This document shows positions 17,716 through 25,363 of a stretch of 64,000 bases of DNA, one piece after another. The notes under the pieces were generated by a model, which was not told the DNA's origin, did no database searches, and saw only the letters and a list, made by a program, of their open reading frames with translations. Source of the DNA: Rhizobium aethiopicum (GTDB lineage: Bacteria > Pseudomonadota > Alphaproteobacteria > Rhizobiales > Rhizobiaceae); assembly GCF_014197535.1 (NCBI RefSeq), contig NZ_JACIFV010000020.1, forward strand, positions 46,205 to 110,204, read 5' to 3'. Every line of letters begins with the position of its first letter. The first letter of the stretch is position 1. Both the position numbers and the translations under genes were made by a program.

Positions 17716-17883
17716 TCAGAAGGGTGGCGCGGCGTCGATGGCGCCCTCCTGCTCGGCGATCGCTACCCTCAGTTCGGCCCGAGCGATCTCCAGCTCCGCT
17801 TCGATCTGGCGGCGCTCAGCCGGATCGGCGTTCCTGAGCTCGGCCCGCAGTTCCTCAACCTGAATTTCGAGTGCAATCGTCAT
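17716..17883 (-). CDS. Small 55-residue coiled-coil protein
   Basis: A very short gene. Translation gives MTIALEIQVEELRAELRNAD at the start, then a continuous charged helix rich in E, A and R, ending GAIDAAPPF. The heptad-like pattern suggests a coiled coil. AGGAG lies 8 bases before ATG 17883, and a structured leader (17941-18049) precedes it. The longer plus-strand frames over the same DNA lack such signals. Function unknown. Confidence 0.65.
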   Translation of the reverse strand: MTIALEIQVEELRAELRNADPAERRQIEAELEIARAELRVAIAEQEGAIDAAPPF

Positions 17884-17940
17884 CGTCGTCGTCTCCTGAA
17901 ATGTGAAAGATGACGCCCGGGGTCGTGAGGATCGGGCCGG

Positions 17941-18049
17941 GTCAAGGATCGCGTCAGCGACCGGCGGAGCCGGCGAGCGGAGGAACCGATTTTCTGACGG
18001 TGCCCTTCAGGGCGCCGGCTGAAAATTGGAGGGGCCGCGAAGTCCTTGA
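17941..18049 (-). repeat. Structured leader element, copy 2
   Basis: TCAAGGA/TCCTTGA (17942-17948, 18043-18049) encloses CCGATTTTC/GAAAATTGG (17986-17994, 18021-18029). Same order of stems as copy 1, with different loop sequence, and 57 nt from the ATG at 17883. Conserved stems with changed loops suggest selection on structure. Confidence 0.6.
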
Positions 18050-18228
18050 GGCGGCACGAGCCTCACGGCAGACTTCAAGTATCTGAGCAGACAGGGTCCT
18101 TGGTCTCGTGTGGCACGACAGGAGGATTGAAGGCGGGCTCGATGCCCGCTTTCAATCCCGCTATTGCGCGCAAAACCTGAGATACGGCGAAGCCGGCCCC
18201 GATTGCTCGGGGCCGCTCGCTTTGTTCT

Positions 18229-18552
18229 TCAGTTCGGGCTGTTCCAGAGGATCACCTTCTTGCTAGGATCGCCGCCGGGTGCCGGTGCGAGATTGCCGAA
18301 GATCACACCGATCTCGGGAGCCTCAAGCTTCACTGAGAGGTATTCCTCGCCGGTCTGCCGCGCGATGCGGTTCCAGGCGGCGCCGATCTCGAAGCCCGTC
18401 TTGCGGTGAATGACGCGGTAGTCGGGCGCTTCTTCGCTTGCCTTGCTGGCATTTGGGACGATGGCGATCGGGGCGTTGACCCGGATCGTGGCGAAGACGC
18501 CTTCGAGGATGCCGTCGGTCTTCTGCGTGAGCGTTGCGATCGTGGTGGCCAT
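18229..18552 (-). CDS. DUF736-family protein
   Basis: A 107-residue protein of the DUF736 family, a frequent passenger of alphaproteobacterial plasmids with unknown function. Typical features are TLTQKTDGILEGVFATIRVN, the block EAPDYRVIHRKTGFEIGAAW, then EEYLSVKLEAPEIGVIFGNL and the terminal KVILWNSPN. ATG 18552 is preceded by GGAG; the frame extends 46 codons upstream through the leader and is not coding. The leader is duplicated in inverted orientation (see 18690-18801). Confidence 0.9.
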   Translation of the reverse strand: MATTIATLTQKTDGILEGVFATIRVNAPIAIVPNASKASEEAPDYRVIHRKTGFEIGAAWNRIARQTGEEYLSVKLEAPEIGVIFGNLAPAPGGDPSKKVILWNSPN

Positions 18553-18650
18553 GGTTGTTGTCTCCGGTTGCTCGGGACCATTCCCGATGGCGCACGAAGA
18601 GACGGCCGACCTGCTGCGGTCAGCTCGCCTGAAAATTTTGCAAAATTCTA
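18553..18650 (-). promoter_or_regulatory. DUF736 5' leader, copy A
   Basis: Reading toward the gene: GCAAAATTTTCAGGCGAG, a GACC/GGTC hairpin, GGGAATGGT, then GGAGACAACAACCATGGCC across the start codon. These blocks recur in the same order in copy B on the opposite strand. A conserved RNA structure associated with DUF736 genes has been described in alphaproteobacteria; I recall it from the literature and have not checked the match. Confidence 0.5.
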
Positions 18651-18689
18651 TTTTCCACCAGGATAAACGAACCGAAATCGAATTTTGCA

Positions 18690-18801
18690 AAAATTTCGGG
18701 CGAGTCTTACCCCTTCAGGGGTTGGCCGCCAAAGCAGGCGGTCGTCTATACGAGCGATATAAAACGGGAATGGTTCGGGGCAATCGAAGGAGACAACAAC
18801 C
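18690..18801 (+). promoter_or_regulatory. DUF736-like 5' leader, copy B (divergent)
   Basis: GCAAAAATTTCGGGCGAG, an ACCCCTTCAGGGGT hairpin, GGGAATGGT and AGGAGACAACAACCATGGCC follow in the same order as copy A, on the plus strand. Between the copies, GCAAAATTC and GAATTTTGC form an inverted repeat. The leader ends at ATG 18802. Confidence 0.5.
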
Positions 18802-19025
18802 ATGGCCCCCGGTCCAAGCACTGGGGATATTGGCCGCACACTCCACGGACGCTTCGCCCGCATGTCGATCAACATAATACCCTCGCCCGCTCCCGGCTGC
18901 GGCAGGCTGTGAGCACCTCGATAACATTTCTGCTGATCGGCGAGGTCGCCGCGGCACCGCATTGCCGTCTGCAGACCATGCTCCAATCCCGGGTGAAGCT
19001 GTTCACGCGGGCGTCGAATGAGTGA
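18802..19025 (+). pseudogene. Frame-shifted or decayed small gene behind leader copy B
   Basis: From ATG 18802, with a strong AAGGAG site, the frame gives 36 residues (start MAPGPSTGDIGR) and stops at 18912. A second frame continues with protein-like sequence (LRQAVSTSITFLLIGEVAAA) to a stop at 19025. The simplest reading is one gene of about 74 codons with a single-base shift near 18865-18880. I cannot name the family. It may instead be a genuine 36-residue peptide. Confidence 0.35.
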
Positions 19026-19152
19026 TCTTCCCCAAACGTGCCCGCTCCCAAGCACCTGAGCCGCCGATGGGTCGCCAGGTACATCGCCATTGGCAAACAC
19101 GCAACCGGAACGATCTGAGCCGGCTTCATCCGCGGAGCCAAGCTCGGTGAGA

Positions 19153-19551
19153 TCACAAGGCAACAGGATCGGAGCAAGTCACAAACGGAATGCCATAAAG
19201 CGCGACATTTTGATCGTCCGAAACCAAATACGCTCCCTCCGCCACGGCTTGCGCCATGAGCAGATGATCGAAAGGATCGCGGTGATGAAGTGGAAGAGCA
19301 GCGAGAGCGATAAGATGCGCGTCCGAGATATCCAGCCGGTCGAAACCTTGATCCGGCAAAATCGCAACAATCTCTTCGATATCGGCATCAAGTTTGCCGA
19401 TGCGCAGCTTCACAGTGATTTCCCAAAGGGAGACAGCACTGACGAGGACATCATTCTCGGGATCGCCAATAAGGCGACGCGCATGGTTCCCTAGCTTCTC
19501 GTCGTCGTTCAGCCACCACAGCAAGGCATGTGTATCGAGCAGCAGCCTCAC
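19153..19551 (-). CDS. PIN-domain toxin, VapC-like
   Basis: A 132-residue PIN-domain ribonuclease. The catalytic acidic pattern is present: MRLLLDTHALLWWL with the first Asp at position 6, SAVSLWEITVKLRIGKL with the Glu, and HHRDPFDHLLMAQA with the two C-terminal Asp residues. It starts inside the last codons of the upstream antitoxin (4-bp overlap), the standard vapBC arrangement. Expected to cleave RNA when the antitoxin is degraded, stabilising the plasmid. Confidence 0.9.
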   Translation of the reverse strand: MRLLLDTHALLWWLNDDEKLGNHARRLIGDPENDVLVSAVSLWEITVKLRIGKLDADIEEIVAILPDQGFDRLDISDAHLIALAALPLHHRDPFDHLLMAQAVAEGAYLVSDDQNVALYGIPFVTCSDPVAL

Positions 19552-19814
19552 GTCCCGTCTTCCATGGACTTCAGAACATCCGCCGGCAGACCATCGAAGT
19601 CATCGGCAACTTTGATCTTTCCGCGCAACGCGCCTGGTTTCCGCATGACGACGCCGGCTGACGGCGGGCCGATTTCGGCGACAACCTTGTGATGCGACGT
19701 CAGGACGAACCGCTGGCCGTCTTCGACCTGCTTGAGGAAAGACGTCAGGTTGCCGCGAAATTCCCGCACGCCGACACGGCGGGGAGATGGTATCTGCTGC
19801 CGAGATTGGGTCAT
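19548..19814 (-). CDS. Phd/YefM-type antitoxin partner of the PIN toxin
   Basis: An 88-residue antitoxin. VGVREFRGNLTSFLKQVEDG followed by RFVLTSHHKVVAEIGPP is the Phd/YefM DNA-binding fold; the C-terminal DDFDGLPADVLKSMEDG is the acidic toxin-binding arm. I start at ATG 19814; the frame is open to 19850. A palindrome TGTGTACACA at 19840-19849 just upstream is a plausible autoregulatory operator. Confidence 0.85.
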   Translation of the reverse strand: MTQSRQQIPSPRRVGVREFRGNLTSFLKQVEDGQRFVLTSHHKVVAEIGPPSAGVVMRKPGALRGKIKVADDFDGLPADVLKSMEDGT

Positions 19815-19839
19815 GGCGAAGCTCCGTTTCAGCGGCAAA

Positions 19840-19849
19840 TGTGTACACA
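19840..19849. promoter_or_regulatory. Palindromic operator candidate of the vapBC-type module
   Basis: TGTGTACACA, a perfect 10-bp palindrome, 25 bp before the antitoxin start. Antitoxins of this class bind palindromes overlapping their promoter. Confidence 0.35.
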
Positions 19850-19875
19850 ATTTTTGCGAAATGCAAGCATCTCCT

Positions 19876-20761
19876 TCAGCCGTATGGACAGATGGCGCTT
19901 ACGCGCCATCTCCCGCCGCTTGCCAAAACGGAGATGCCAAGTCGGCGGGCCTTGTCGGCAAGATTTCCGGTAATGCCGGAGCCGGGGAAGATGACGACGC
20001 CAGCCGGCATGACCGAGAGCATGTCGTCATTGCGGCGGAACGGTGCGGCCTTGGCGTGCTTCGTCCATTCGGCTTGAAGGCGATCTGTATCACCTTGCGC
20101 GCTTCTGCCCAGCAGGCAGCGATACGTTCGGCGCCCTTCGGCGAGCCGCCGTGCAGCAGCACCATGTCGGGATATTTGGCGAGGGCTTGATCGAGTTTCG
20201 CCCAGATTCGTTCGTGATCATTGTAGTCGATGCCGCCGCCGAAGGCGATCTTGGTGCCTGCCGGGATCAGCACTTCGGTCTCGGCGCGCCGGCGGGCGGA
20301 TGGAAAGTCTCTGGAGTCGATCATCGCCGCGGTCATGTTGGCGTGGCTGACCTTGGAGCCCGTCCGCGGCCGCCATGCCGAGCCGCATTGGCTTCGAAGT
20401 GGTCGCCCGCATAGGCGCGCATGAACTCGAAGGCATTGCGGCGCTCAAGCAGCGTGATGCCTTCGGCAACGAGGCGCTCCAACTCGACACTCTTGACCTC
20501 CGAGCCGTCCTGCTCGCGCTGACCGTTGCGTTGGCTATCCTCATTACGCTGAAGCTCCCGCTGGATGCGCTCGCCGGCGCGGTGGAAGAGATTGACCGTC
20601 GACCACAGGAGGTCTTCGAGATCGGGCTCCAGGCGGGTATCGCCGAGCATTTCGAATAGAGCATCGAACATGGCGGTCAGCGCCGACTGGACGACCGGCT
20701 CCTCCGGCAGCGGACGCGGGTCCGGTTCATCCTGGAAGGGGCGATGGCCGTAGATCTGCAT
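19876..20761 (-). pseudogene. DUF2493-family gene with two frameshifts
   Basis: Three consecutive frames reconstruct one rhizobial plasmid protein. The first part (20761 to about 20350) starts MQIYGHRPFQDEPDPRPLPE and is the usual N-terminal region. A frame change near 20350 leads to TGSKVSHANMTAAMIDSRDF and the DUF2493 core AFGGGIDYNDHERIWAKLDQ plus VLLHGGSPKGAERIAACWAE. A second single-base loss near 20067 (where AAC TGG would be expected after AAGCCG) moves to KHAKAAPFRRNDDMLSVMPA and VVIFPGSGITGNLADKARRL, ending at 19876. The family resembles SLOG-type nucleotide-binding domains. Either a true pseudogene or sequence errors. Confidence 0.75.
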
Positions 20762-20924
20762 CTCGTAGATGAAACGGTCGGTTGGGGACGAGGCGGGGCG
20801 GGGCTTGTGCCAGGAATGGCGGGCCGCACGCGGCCCAAGCCAGGGGAAGAAACCTGAGCGACCCGCTGAAGGCCCGCCCGCCGCATGGTAAGGGTCGCCT
20901 CTCGGCAGGCCCGCGGGCGGGCGC

Positions 20925-21275
20925 CTACCCGTGCGGCGACCGGCAGAGACCTGCCATCCTGTAGGCCCTCACGCCCTCACCTTCCCCGTCCGGCTCGATC
21001 ATGCGGGCAGAAAGGCCAGAGCGTTTCAGAACGAGCTGCGCCCTGAGATTAGCGATGAGCCGTTCCGGACTGAGCCGGCGCAGATCCTCGTTGAAGTCGC
21101 CGAACTCCGGGGCAAGCACTAGCGGCAGGATCCCCAGCGCCTGGGCGCGGTAGCTCAATCCCTCGATACGTGCCGGCCGGCCGCATCGGCGTCAGCTGCG
21201 ATGTAGAGACGCCGGCAGCCATCGGGCAGTCGGAAGGCGGCAAGGTGATCGGCGGTTCAGTGCCGGCCGGCTCGA
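20925..21275 (-). pseudogene. C-terminal remnant of a Toprim-domain plasmid protein, frame-shifted
   Basis: The upstream frame encodes FRLPDGCRRLYIAADADAAG, the Toprim DxD block of plasmid primase-like proteins, then stops. A second frame continues as GLSYRAQALGILPLVLAPEF and GDFNEDLRRLSPERLIANL to a stop at 20925, the normal tail of the same family. The N-terminal two thirds is absent, since sequence upstream of about 21275 does not continue it. So this is a truncated and frame-shifted relic. Confidence 0.7.
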
Positions 21276-21287
21276 AGGGCTGGGTAG

Positions 21288-21357
21288 CACGCGATTAGAA
21301 CTCACTTCATGCTGGCGCAGCCTCTACATTTTGACCGGCTGACTTCTAATCAACGCA
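21288..21357. repeat. Three TTAGAA-type boxes in an AT-rich gap
   Basis: GATTAGAACT (near 21293), GACTTCTAATC (near 21341) and GACTTCTAATT (near 21362) are one inverted and two direct copies of the same box. They lie in the 290-bp gap before the DUF1173 gene. Candidate regulator sites or short iterons; no ORF is supported here. Confidence 0.3.
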
Positions 21358-21565
21358 CCGTTGACTTCTAATTATCATGATCGTTAATTTTAATTTTTGG
21401 AGGCTGGAATGCACGTATCTTCTTTCCTGCCTTGGCGTTGAAATCGGCCCCAGCGGCCGTAACATTTACATACTAACTATTTTGCGCTAGTAAAGTCCGC
21501 GAAGCTCATGCTACGCCTTCCTTTTACGGCTCGATCAGCCTTTGGCCAGGCAAGGGAGGAACGAC

Positions 21566-22756
21566 GTGCGACAGTTTTTGATCGGCAACCAGGCGTTCGA
21601 CGACAGTTCTCCAGAGTTTCTGCCGCAGCTCGAACGCGCTTACGAACAGAAGCTCAGGCCACTTTGCCCGTGTCGGCAACCGCCGGTGCCGATGTATATC
21701 GCCCGGATGGATGGCCAATTCCTGATCAAACGGATGCCGCTTTCAGGACGAGATCACGATCCCGGCTGCCCATCCTATGAACCGCCATATGAGCTGTCGG
21801 GTCTTGGTCCATTGATCGGCAATGCCATCCAGATCGACGCAGCGACGGGCGCGGCTGTGCTGAAACTCGATTTCTCGCTGTCGAAACGAGGGAACCGATC
21901 GGCTTCGGCCTCATCTTCGGAGCCGTCGGAAACGGTGCGAAACGATCCGAAAAAGCTGTCGCTCAAGGCCATGCTCCATTATCTCTGGGAGACAGGGGAA
22001 CTGACTGAATGGACGGCGCTGTGGGCTGGGAGACGCGGCTGGGGTCGCGTCCGCAGCAGCCTGCTGAACGCAGCGCGACAGATGATTGTCCGCGGCGGTC
22101 CGCTTAGCGACATCCTGTTCGTGCCGGAAGTGTTTCATCAGGAGGACAAGGAAGGGATCTCCGCCAGGCGCGCAGCGATGTTGGCCGGAGCCCAGTTAAC
22201 CGGTCCCGGTCCGCGGAAACTGATGATGACCGTCGGAGAGGTAAAGGAATTTTCCTCAGCGCGCGATGGCCAGAAGATGCTGGTGCGCCACCTGCCTTTC
22301 CCCTTCATGCTCGATGAGGGTGCGTGGAAACGGTTGAATGCCCGATATGAAACCGAACTGGAACTGTGGCGATCCAACGAGGGGTTTCATCTCATCGTCA
22401 TCGCCACGTTCGGCATTTCGGGAGCGGGGATAGCTTCGGTCGAGGAAGTGGCGCTGATGGTGGTCAACGAGAACTGGATCCCGTTCGAAACCATCCATGA
22501 ACAGCGTCTCCTGGAGCGGCTCTCAAGCCTGAAGCGAAGAAGCGTGAAAGGACTCCGGTTCGATCTTTCGCGCGACCAGCCGATTGCCTCCGTGACCTTA
22601 CCGGAGGCAAAGCCAGCGCCGATCGCCATGTTCATCGTTCCGACGAAGGCCGACGAAGACTATGACGTTGCACTGAATGAGATGATCGCCGCGAGAGCCG
22701 AGATGACGCCGTGGATCTGGCGTGTGGCCGACGGCGAAATGCCGCGGCTGCCATGA
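21566..22756 (+). CDS. DUF1173-family protein
   Basis: A 396-residue member of DUF1173, found on alphaproteobacterial plasmids next to the Toprim and DUF2493 genes. Recognisable blocks are LRPLCPCRQPPVPMYIARMD with paired cysteines near the N-terminus, KRMPLSGRDHDPGCPSYEPP, ELSGLGPLIGNAIQ, and ALWAGRRGWGRVRSSLLNAA. The Cys/His pattern may bind a metal. GTG 21566 is chosen because GGGAGGA sits five bases upstream. The gene is intact, unlike its decayed neighbours. Function unknown. Confidence 0.85.
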   Translation: MRQFLIGNQAFDDSSPEFLPQLERAYEQKLRPLCPCRQPPVPMYIARMDGQFLIKRMPLSGRDHDPGCPSYEPPYELSGLGPLIGNAIQIDAATGAAVLKLDFSLSKRGNRSASASSSEPSETVRNDPKKLSLKAMLHYLWETGELTEWTALWAGRRGWGRVRSSLLNAARQMIVRGGPLSDILFVPEVFHQEDKEGISARRAAMLAGAQLTGPGPRKLMMTVGEVKEFSSARDGQKMLVRHLPFPFMLDEGAWKRLNARYETELELWRSNEGFHLIVIATFGISGAGIASVEEVALMVVNENWIPFETIHEQRLLERLSSLKRRSVKGLRFDLSRDQPIASVTLPEAKPAPIAMFIVPTKADEDYDVALNEMIAARAEMTPWIWRVADGEMPRLP

Positions 22757-23268
22757 TCCACACCAGCCTCCTTGGTCAGCGACGTAGGCGCCCTAAAAGG
22801 AAGCCATCGCCCGGGCGATCTCGAATGCGTGAAGCTATATCCCGGTCAAATCGGCCCAGAGAACTCTCTGCCATTTCTGCATAGCTGCACTGCACAAAAA
22901 ATGTTTTACCAAGCGGTCAAAATATGAGCATATTGCCTCCAGTTGATGCAGTCGATGGTTTTCCTCCCAGTGCCATCGTATCAGCTGTTCCCCTCTGGAG
23001 GTTATTGACCTTCACACCTTAAAGGGCCCTGGTTTTCCAGCGGCCCTATTTTTCTGCATAGTTGGTGAGGCGGCCCCTTTGCATTGCACGATCACATCGG
23101 AAGCGGAGCGCTTGCCGTTGGCGGTAACCCACGCTTCAAGTTGGCGGGTCGAGCTCGTTCGCCGCGCGCTCCTATGGCACCCGGAAATCGGAGATGGAAA
23201 GCGGAGGATATTTCAGTTATTGCAGTTATGAGCGACTTGCCCTATATACATGGTCAGAGGTGTTCGCC
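22757..23268. other. 512-bp intergenic region with one terminator
   Basis: No supported protein gene. It holds the intrinsic terminator at 23023-23053 and, close to 23215-23240, repeated CAGTTAT words before the following toxin-antitoxin genes. The terminator is too far from the DUF1173 stop (267 bp) to be its obvious end, so a short RNA may be encoded between 22860 and 23053. Confidence 0.4.
23023..23053 (+). terminator. Rho-independent terminator
   Basis: AGGGCC-CTGG, loop TTTT, CCAG-C-GGCCCT, then ATTTTT. The stem is 10 bp with one bulged C, followed by a U-rich tail on the plus strand. The best intrinsic terminator in the window. Confidence 0.75.
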
Positions 23269-23715
23269 ATGACCAGCCATGTTCTTCAATTTACCAAATT
23301 GTCGGATCGCGACCGCAAGGCCGTCGCGCCTATGCCAAATCTGGCGGAGGGCGACCAACTGGAACTACGGATTCGCCGTGAAAGTGGACAACTTCAAACC
23401 CTTTCTCTCCCAGCCTCGGCTCTCGCGCCTGTCGAAGCACTCCTCGATCATCTGTTGCGCGGCAAGCGTGTTGCCGTGCTCACGGAAGATCAGGAATTGA
23501 GCCCGACCGACGCCTCCACCATCCTCGGCATCTCACGTCCTCTCGTGGTGCTGCGCATGGATCGCGGCGATCTGCCCTTCCGCTATGTCGGCAAGCACCG
23601 CCGAGCCAAGTTGAAGGATGTTCTCTCGCTCAAGGCCAAGCTCGATGCTCGCCAGAAAAGCCTCGACGCGCTGGCCGAGGACACAGAGGATCTGATCGTC
23701 AATCATGGCCTCTAA
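23269..23715 (+). CDS. HTH excisionase-type antitoxin of a PIN toxin
   Basis: A 148-residue protein. The C-terminal half holds an excisionase-like HTH: LSPTDASTILGISRPLVVLR followed by LPFRYVGKHRRAKLKDVLSL, the usual pattern of antitoxins that pair with PIN_3-family toxins. The N-terminal part is a small acidic domain. ATG 23269 has AGAGGTG upstream. The last 11 bases overlap the toxin gene, so the two are coupled. It is expected to repress its own promoter. Confidence 0.8.
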   Translation: MTSHVLQFTKLSDRDRKAVAPMPNLAEGDQLELRIRRESGQLQTLSLPASALAPVEALLDHLLRGKRVAVLTEDQELSPTDASTILGISRPLVVLRMDRGDLPFRYVGKHRRAKLKDVLSLKAKLDARQKSLDALAEDTEDLIVNHGL

Positions 23716-24283
23716 GCCGCCTGTCGCGGTCTATGATGCCTGCGTCCTCTACCCTTTCCATTTGCGTAATGTCTTGGTCCAGTGTGCTTTCGACGGTCTC
23801 GTCGACGCACGCTGGACCGACGACATCCACGCCGAGTGGATTCGCAATCTGGCCATCGGCTCACCCGAGATACCCTTCCCCCGTCTGGAAGCGACCCGTG
23901 ATCGGATCAAAAAAGTCTTGCCCGATGCCGATGTCGGCAACCGCCGAATTCTCATCCCCGACCTCTCGCTACCGGATCCGGATGATCGTCATGTTTTAGC
24001 TGCAGCCATCGCCGGAAAGGCTTCTGTGATTGTCACGTGGAATCTCAAGGATTTCCCAGCCGCGGACCTTCGGCCTCATGGGGTGACCTGCGTATCGCCA
24101 GACAATTTCCTCGTGGGCCTCCATTCCACCTTTTCGAGCGCATTGATCGACAGCATCAGGCACGCCCGGTTGAATTTACGCAAGACGGTGCCGGCGGTTC
24201 ACGAATTCATTGATGCACTGGACCATCAGGGGCTCCGCGCGTTTTCAGTGGTCCTGCGTGAGAAGGCAGCACAATTGGACTGA
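23705..24283 (+). CDS. PIN-domain (PIN_3) toxin
   Basis: A 192-residue PIN-fold nuclease: VAVYDACVLYPFHLRNVLVQ with the first Asp, TDDIHAEWIRNLA with the conserved Glu, and LPDPDDRHVLAAAIAGKASV with the paired Asp, then VIVTWNLKDFPAADLRPHGV, the family's C-terminal block. It overlaps the excisionase-type antitoxin by 11 bp. Probably an RNase acting as plasmid addiction toxin. It converges with virB11. Confidence 0.85.
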   Translation: MASKPPVAVYDACVLYPFHLRNVLVQCAFDGLVDARWTDDIHAEWIRNLAIGSPEIPFPRLEATRDRIKKVLPDADVGNRRILIPDLSLPDPDDRHVLAAAIAGKASVIVTWNLKDFPAADLRPHGVTCVSPDNFLVGLHSTFSSALIDSIRHARLNLRKTVPAVHEFIDALDHQGLRAFSVVLREKAAQLD

Positions 24284-24326
24284 CGGTCGAGACCGACAGA
24301 ATTGTTAGAGGCCCGGAAGCAACCCG

Positions 24327-25355
24327 TTAAGCTCGATCCGACGAAGAGCGGCCGAGGTCAGTCGTGGCGTCTCGATAGTAGATCTCGCTCACCCGAAACC
24401 GGCCGTCGATACGCTTGCATTGGATGATGATGTCGACCGCGATCGTCAACATCTCGCGGATGTCGTGCCGTTCGAGGTCCCCACCACCCTCCGACTCCTT
24501 GACCAGCAAAGTCAGCTGCTCAAAGGCGAGGCGGGCGGAGTCGGCATGGACGGTGGTGATGGAGCCAGGATGGCCGGAGTTGACATTGCGGATGTAGTAG
24601 AATGCCGTGCCGTCTCGGAGCTCCTGAAGTAGGATGCGGTCGGGCCGCATGCGCAAGCAGGATTCCAGCAGATCCTTCGCATCGACTTTAGACAATCCCT
24701 GGCCGCCTTTGGAATAGAACAGTCGAACGTGGTTGGGCTGCGGGACCACCAGTTCCGGAGTGTCTTCGATCGAAATAATCCGCTCGCTTTGCGGAATGTG
24801 GCGGATCAGCGCTTTCGATAGAGTTGTTTTTCCCGACCCGGTTGCGCCGGAGATGATGATGTTCTTTCTTGCAAACACCGCCTCCCGGAGAAACGCTTTG
24901 TAGGCGCCAATGCGATAGTATTCCAACAGCCTTTGGTCCGATCGGCTCCCGTCGCCGTCGACCCGCAAAACATCGGCGAACAATCCCCCATGATCGAGAT
25001 CCTCAAGGGTCAGCGACACGGAGGACGGCTTGCGGATGGTGATGCTGACGGTTCCCCTCGTCGTTGCCGGCGGGATGACGATCTGGATCCGCTCATCATC
25101 CGGCAACGTCGCCGACAGGATCGGTCGCGTCTGGTCGATCGCCTGATTGGAAAAGCTCGCGACCGAGCGGGCGAGACGCATCAACCTGTCGAAAGAGAGT
25201 TCGGGCATCTCATAGGTCTGCCATCCCTGTCTCCCCTCCGTGACAACCTGCCCTGGCCGGTTGACGATGACCTCATAGAGGGTCTTGTCACGCAGGAAGC
25301 GTGATAGCGGCGAAAGCAGTTCGCGCACGACGCCGGCGTCGGCAGCTTCAGTCAT
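24327..25355 (-). CDS. virB11: T4SS ATPase VirB11
   Basis: Hexameric traffic ATPase at the cytoplasmic base of the channel. 342 residues. Walker A GATGSGKT at residues 170-177, Asp box IISIEDTPELV, Walker B-like RPDRILLQELRDG, and the His box GHPGSITTVHAD are all intact. It is the last gene of the virB operon, 8 bp after virB10. The N-terminal domain (residues 1-130) matches the family length. Complete and probably active. Confidence 0.95.
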   Translation of the reverse strand: MTEAADAGVVRELLSPLSRFLRDKTLYEVIVNRPGQVVTEGRQGWQTYEMPELSFDRLMRLARSVASFSNQAIDQTRPILSATLPDDERIQIVIPPATTRGTVSITIRKPSSVSLTLEDLDHGGLFADVLRVDGDGSRSDQRLLEYYRIGAYKAFLREAVFARKNIIISGATGSGKTTLSKALIRHIPQSERIISIEDTPELVVPQPNHVRLFYSKGGQGLSKVDAKDLLESCLRMRPDRILLQELRDGTAFYYIRNVNSGHPGSITTVHADSARLAFEQLTLLVKESEGGGDLERHDIREMLTIAVDIIIQCKRIDGRFRVSEIYYRDATTDLGRSSSDRA

Positions 25356-25363
25356 TGCCGAAC

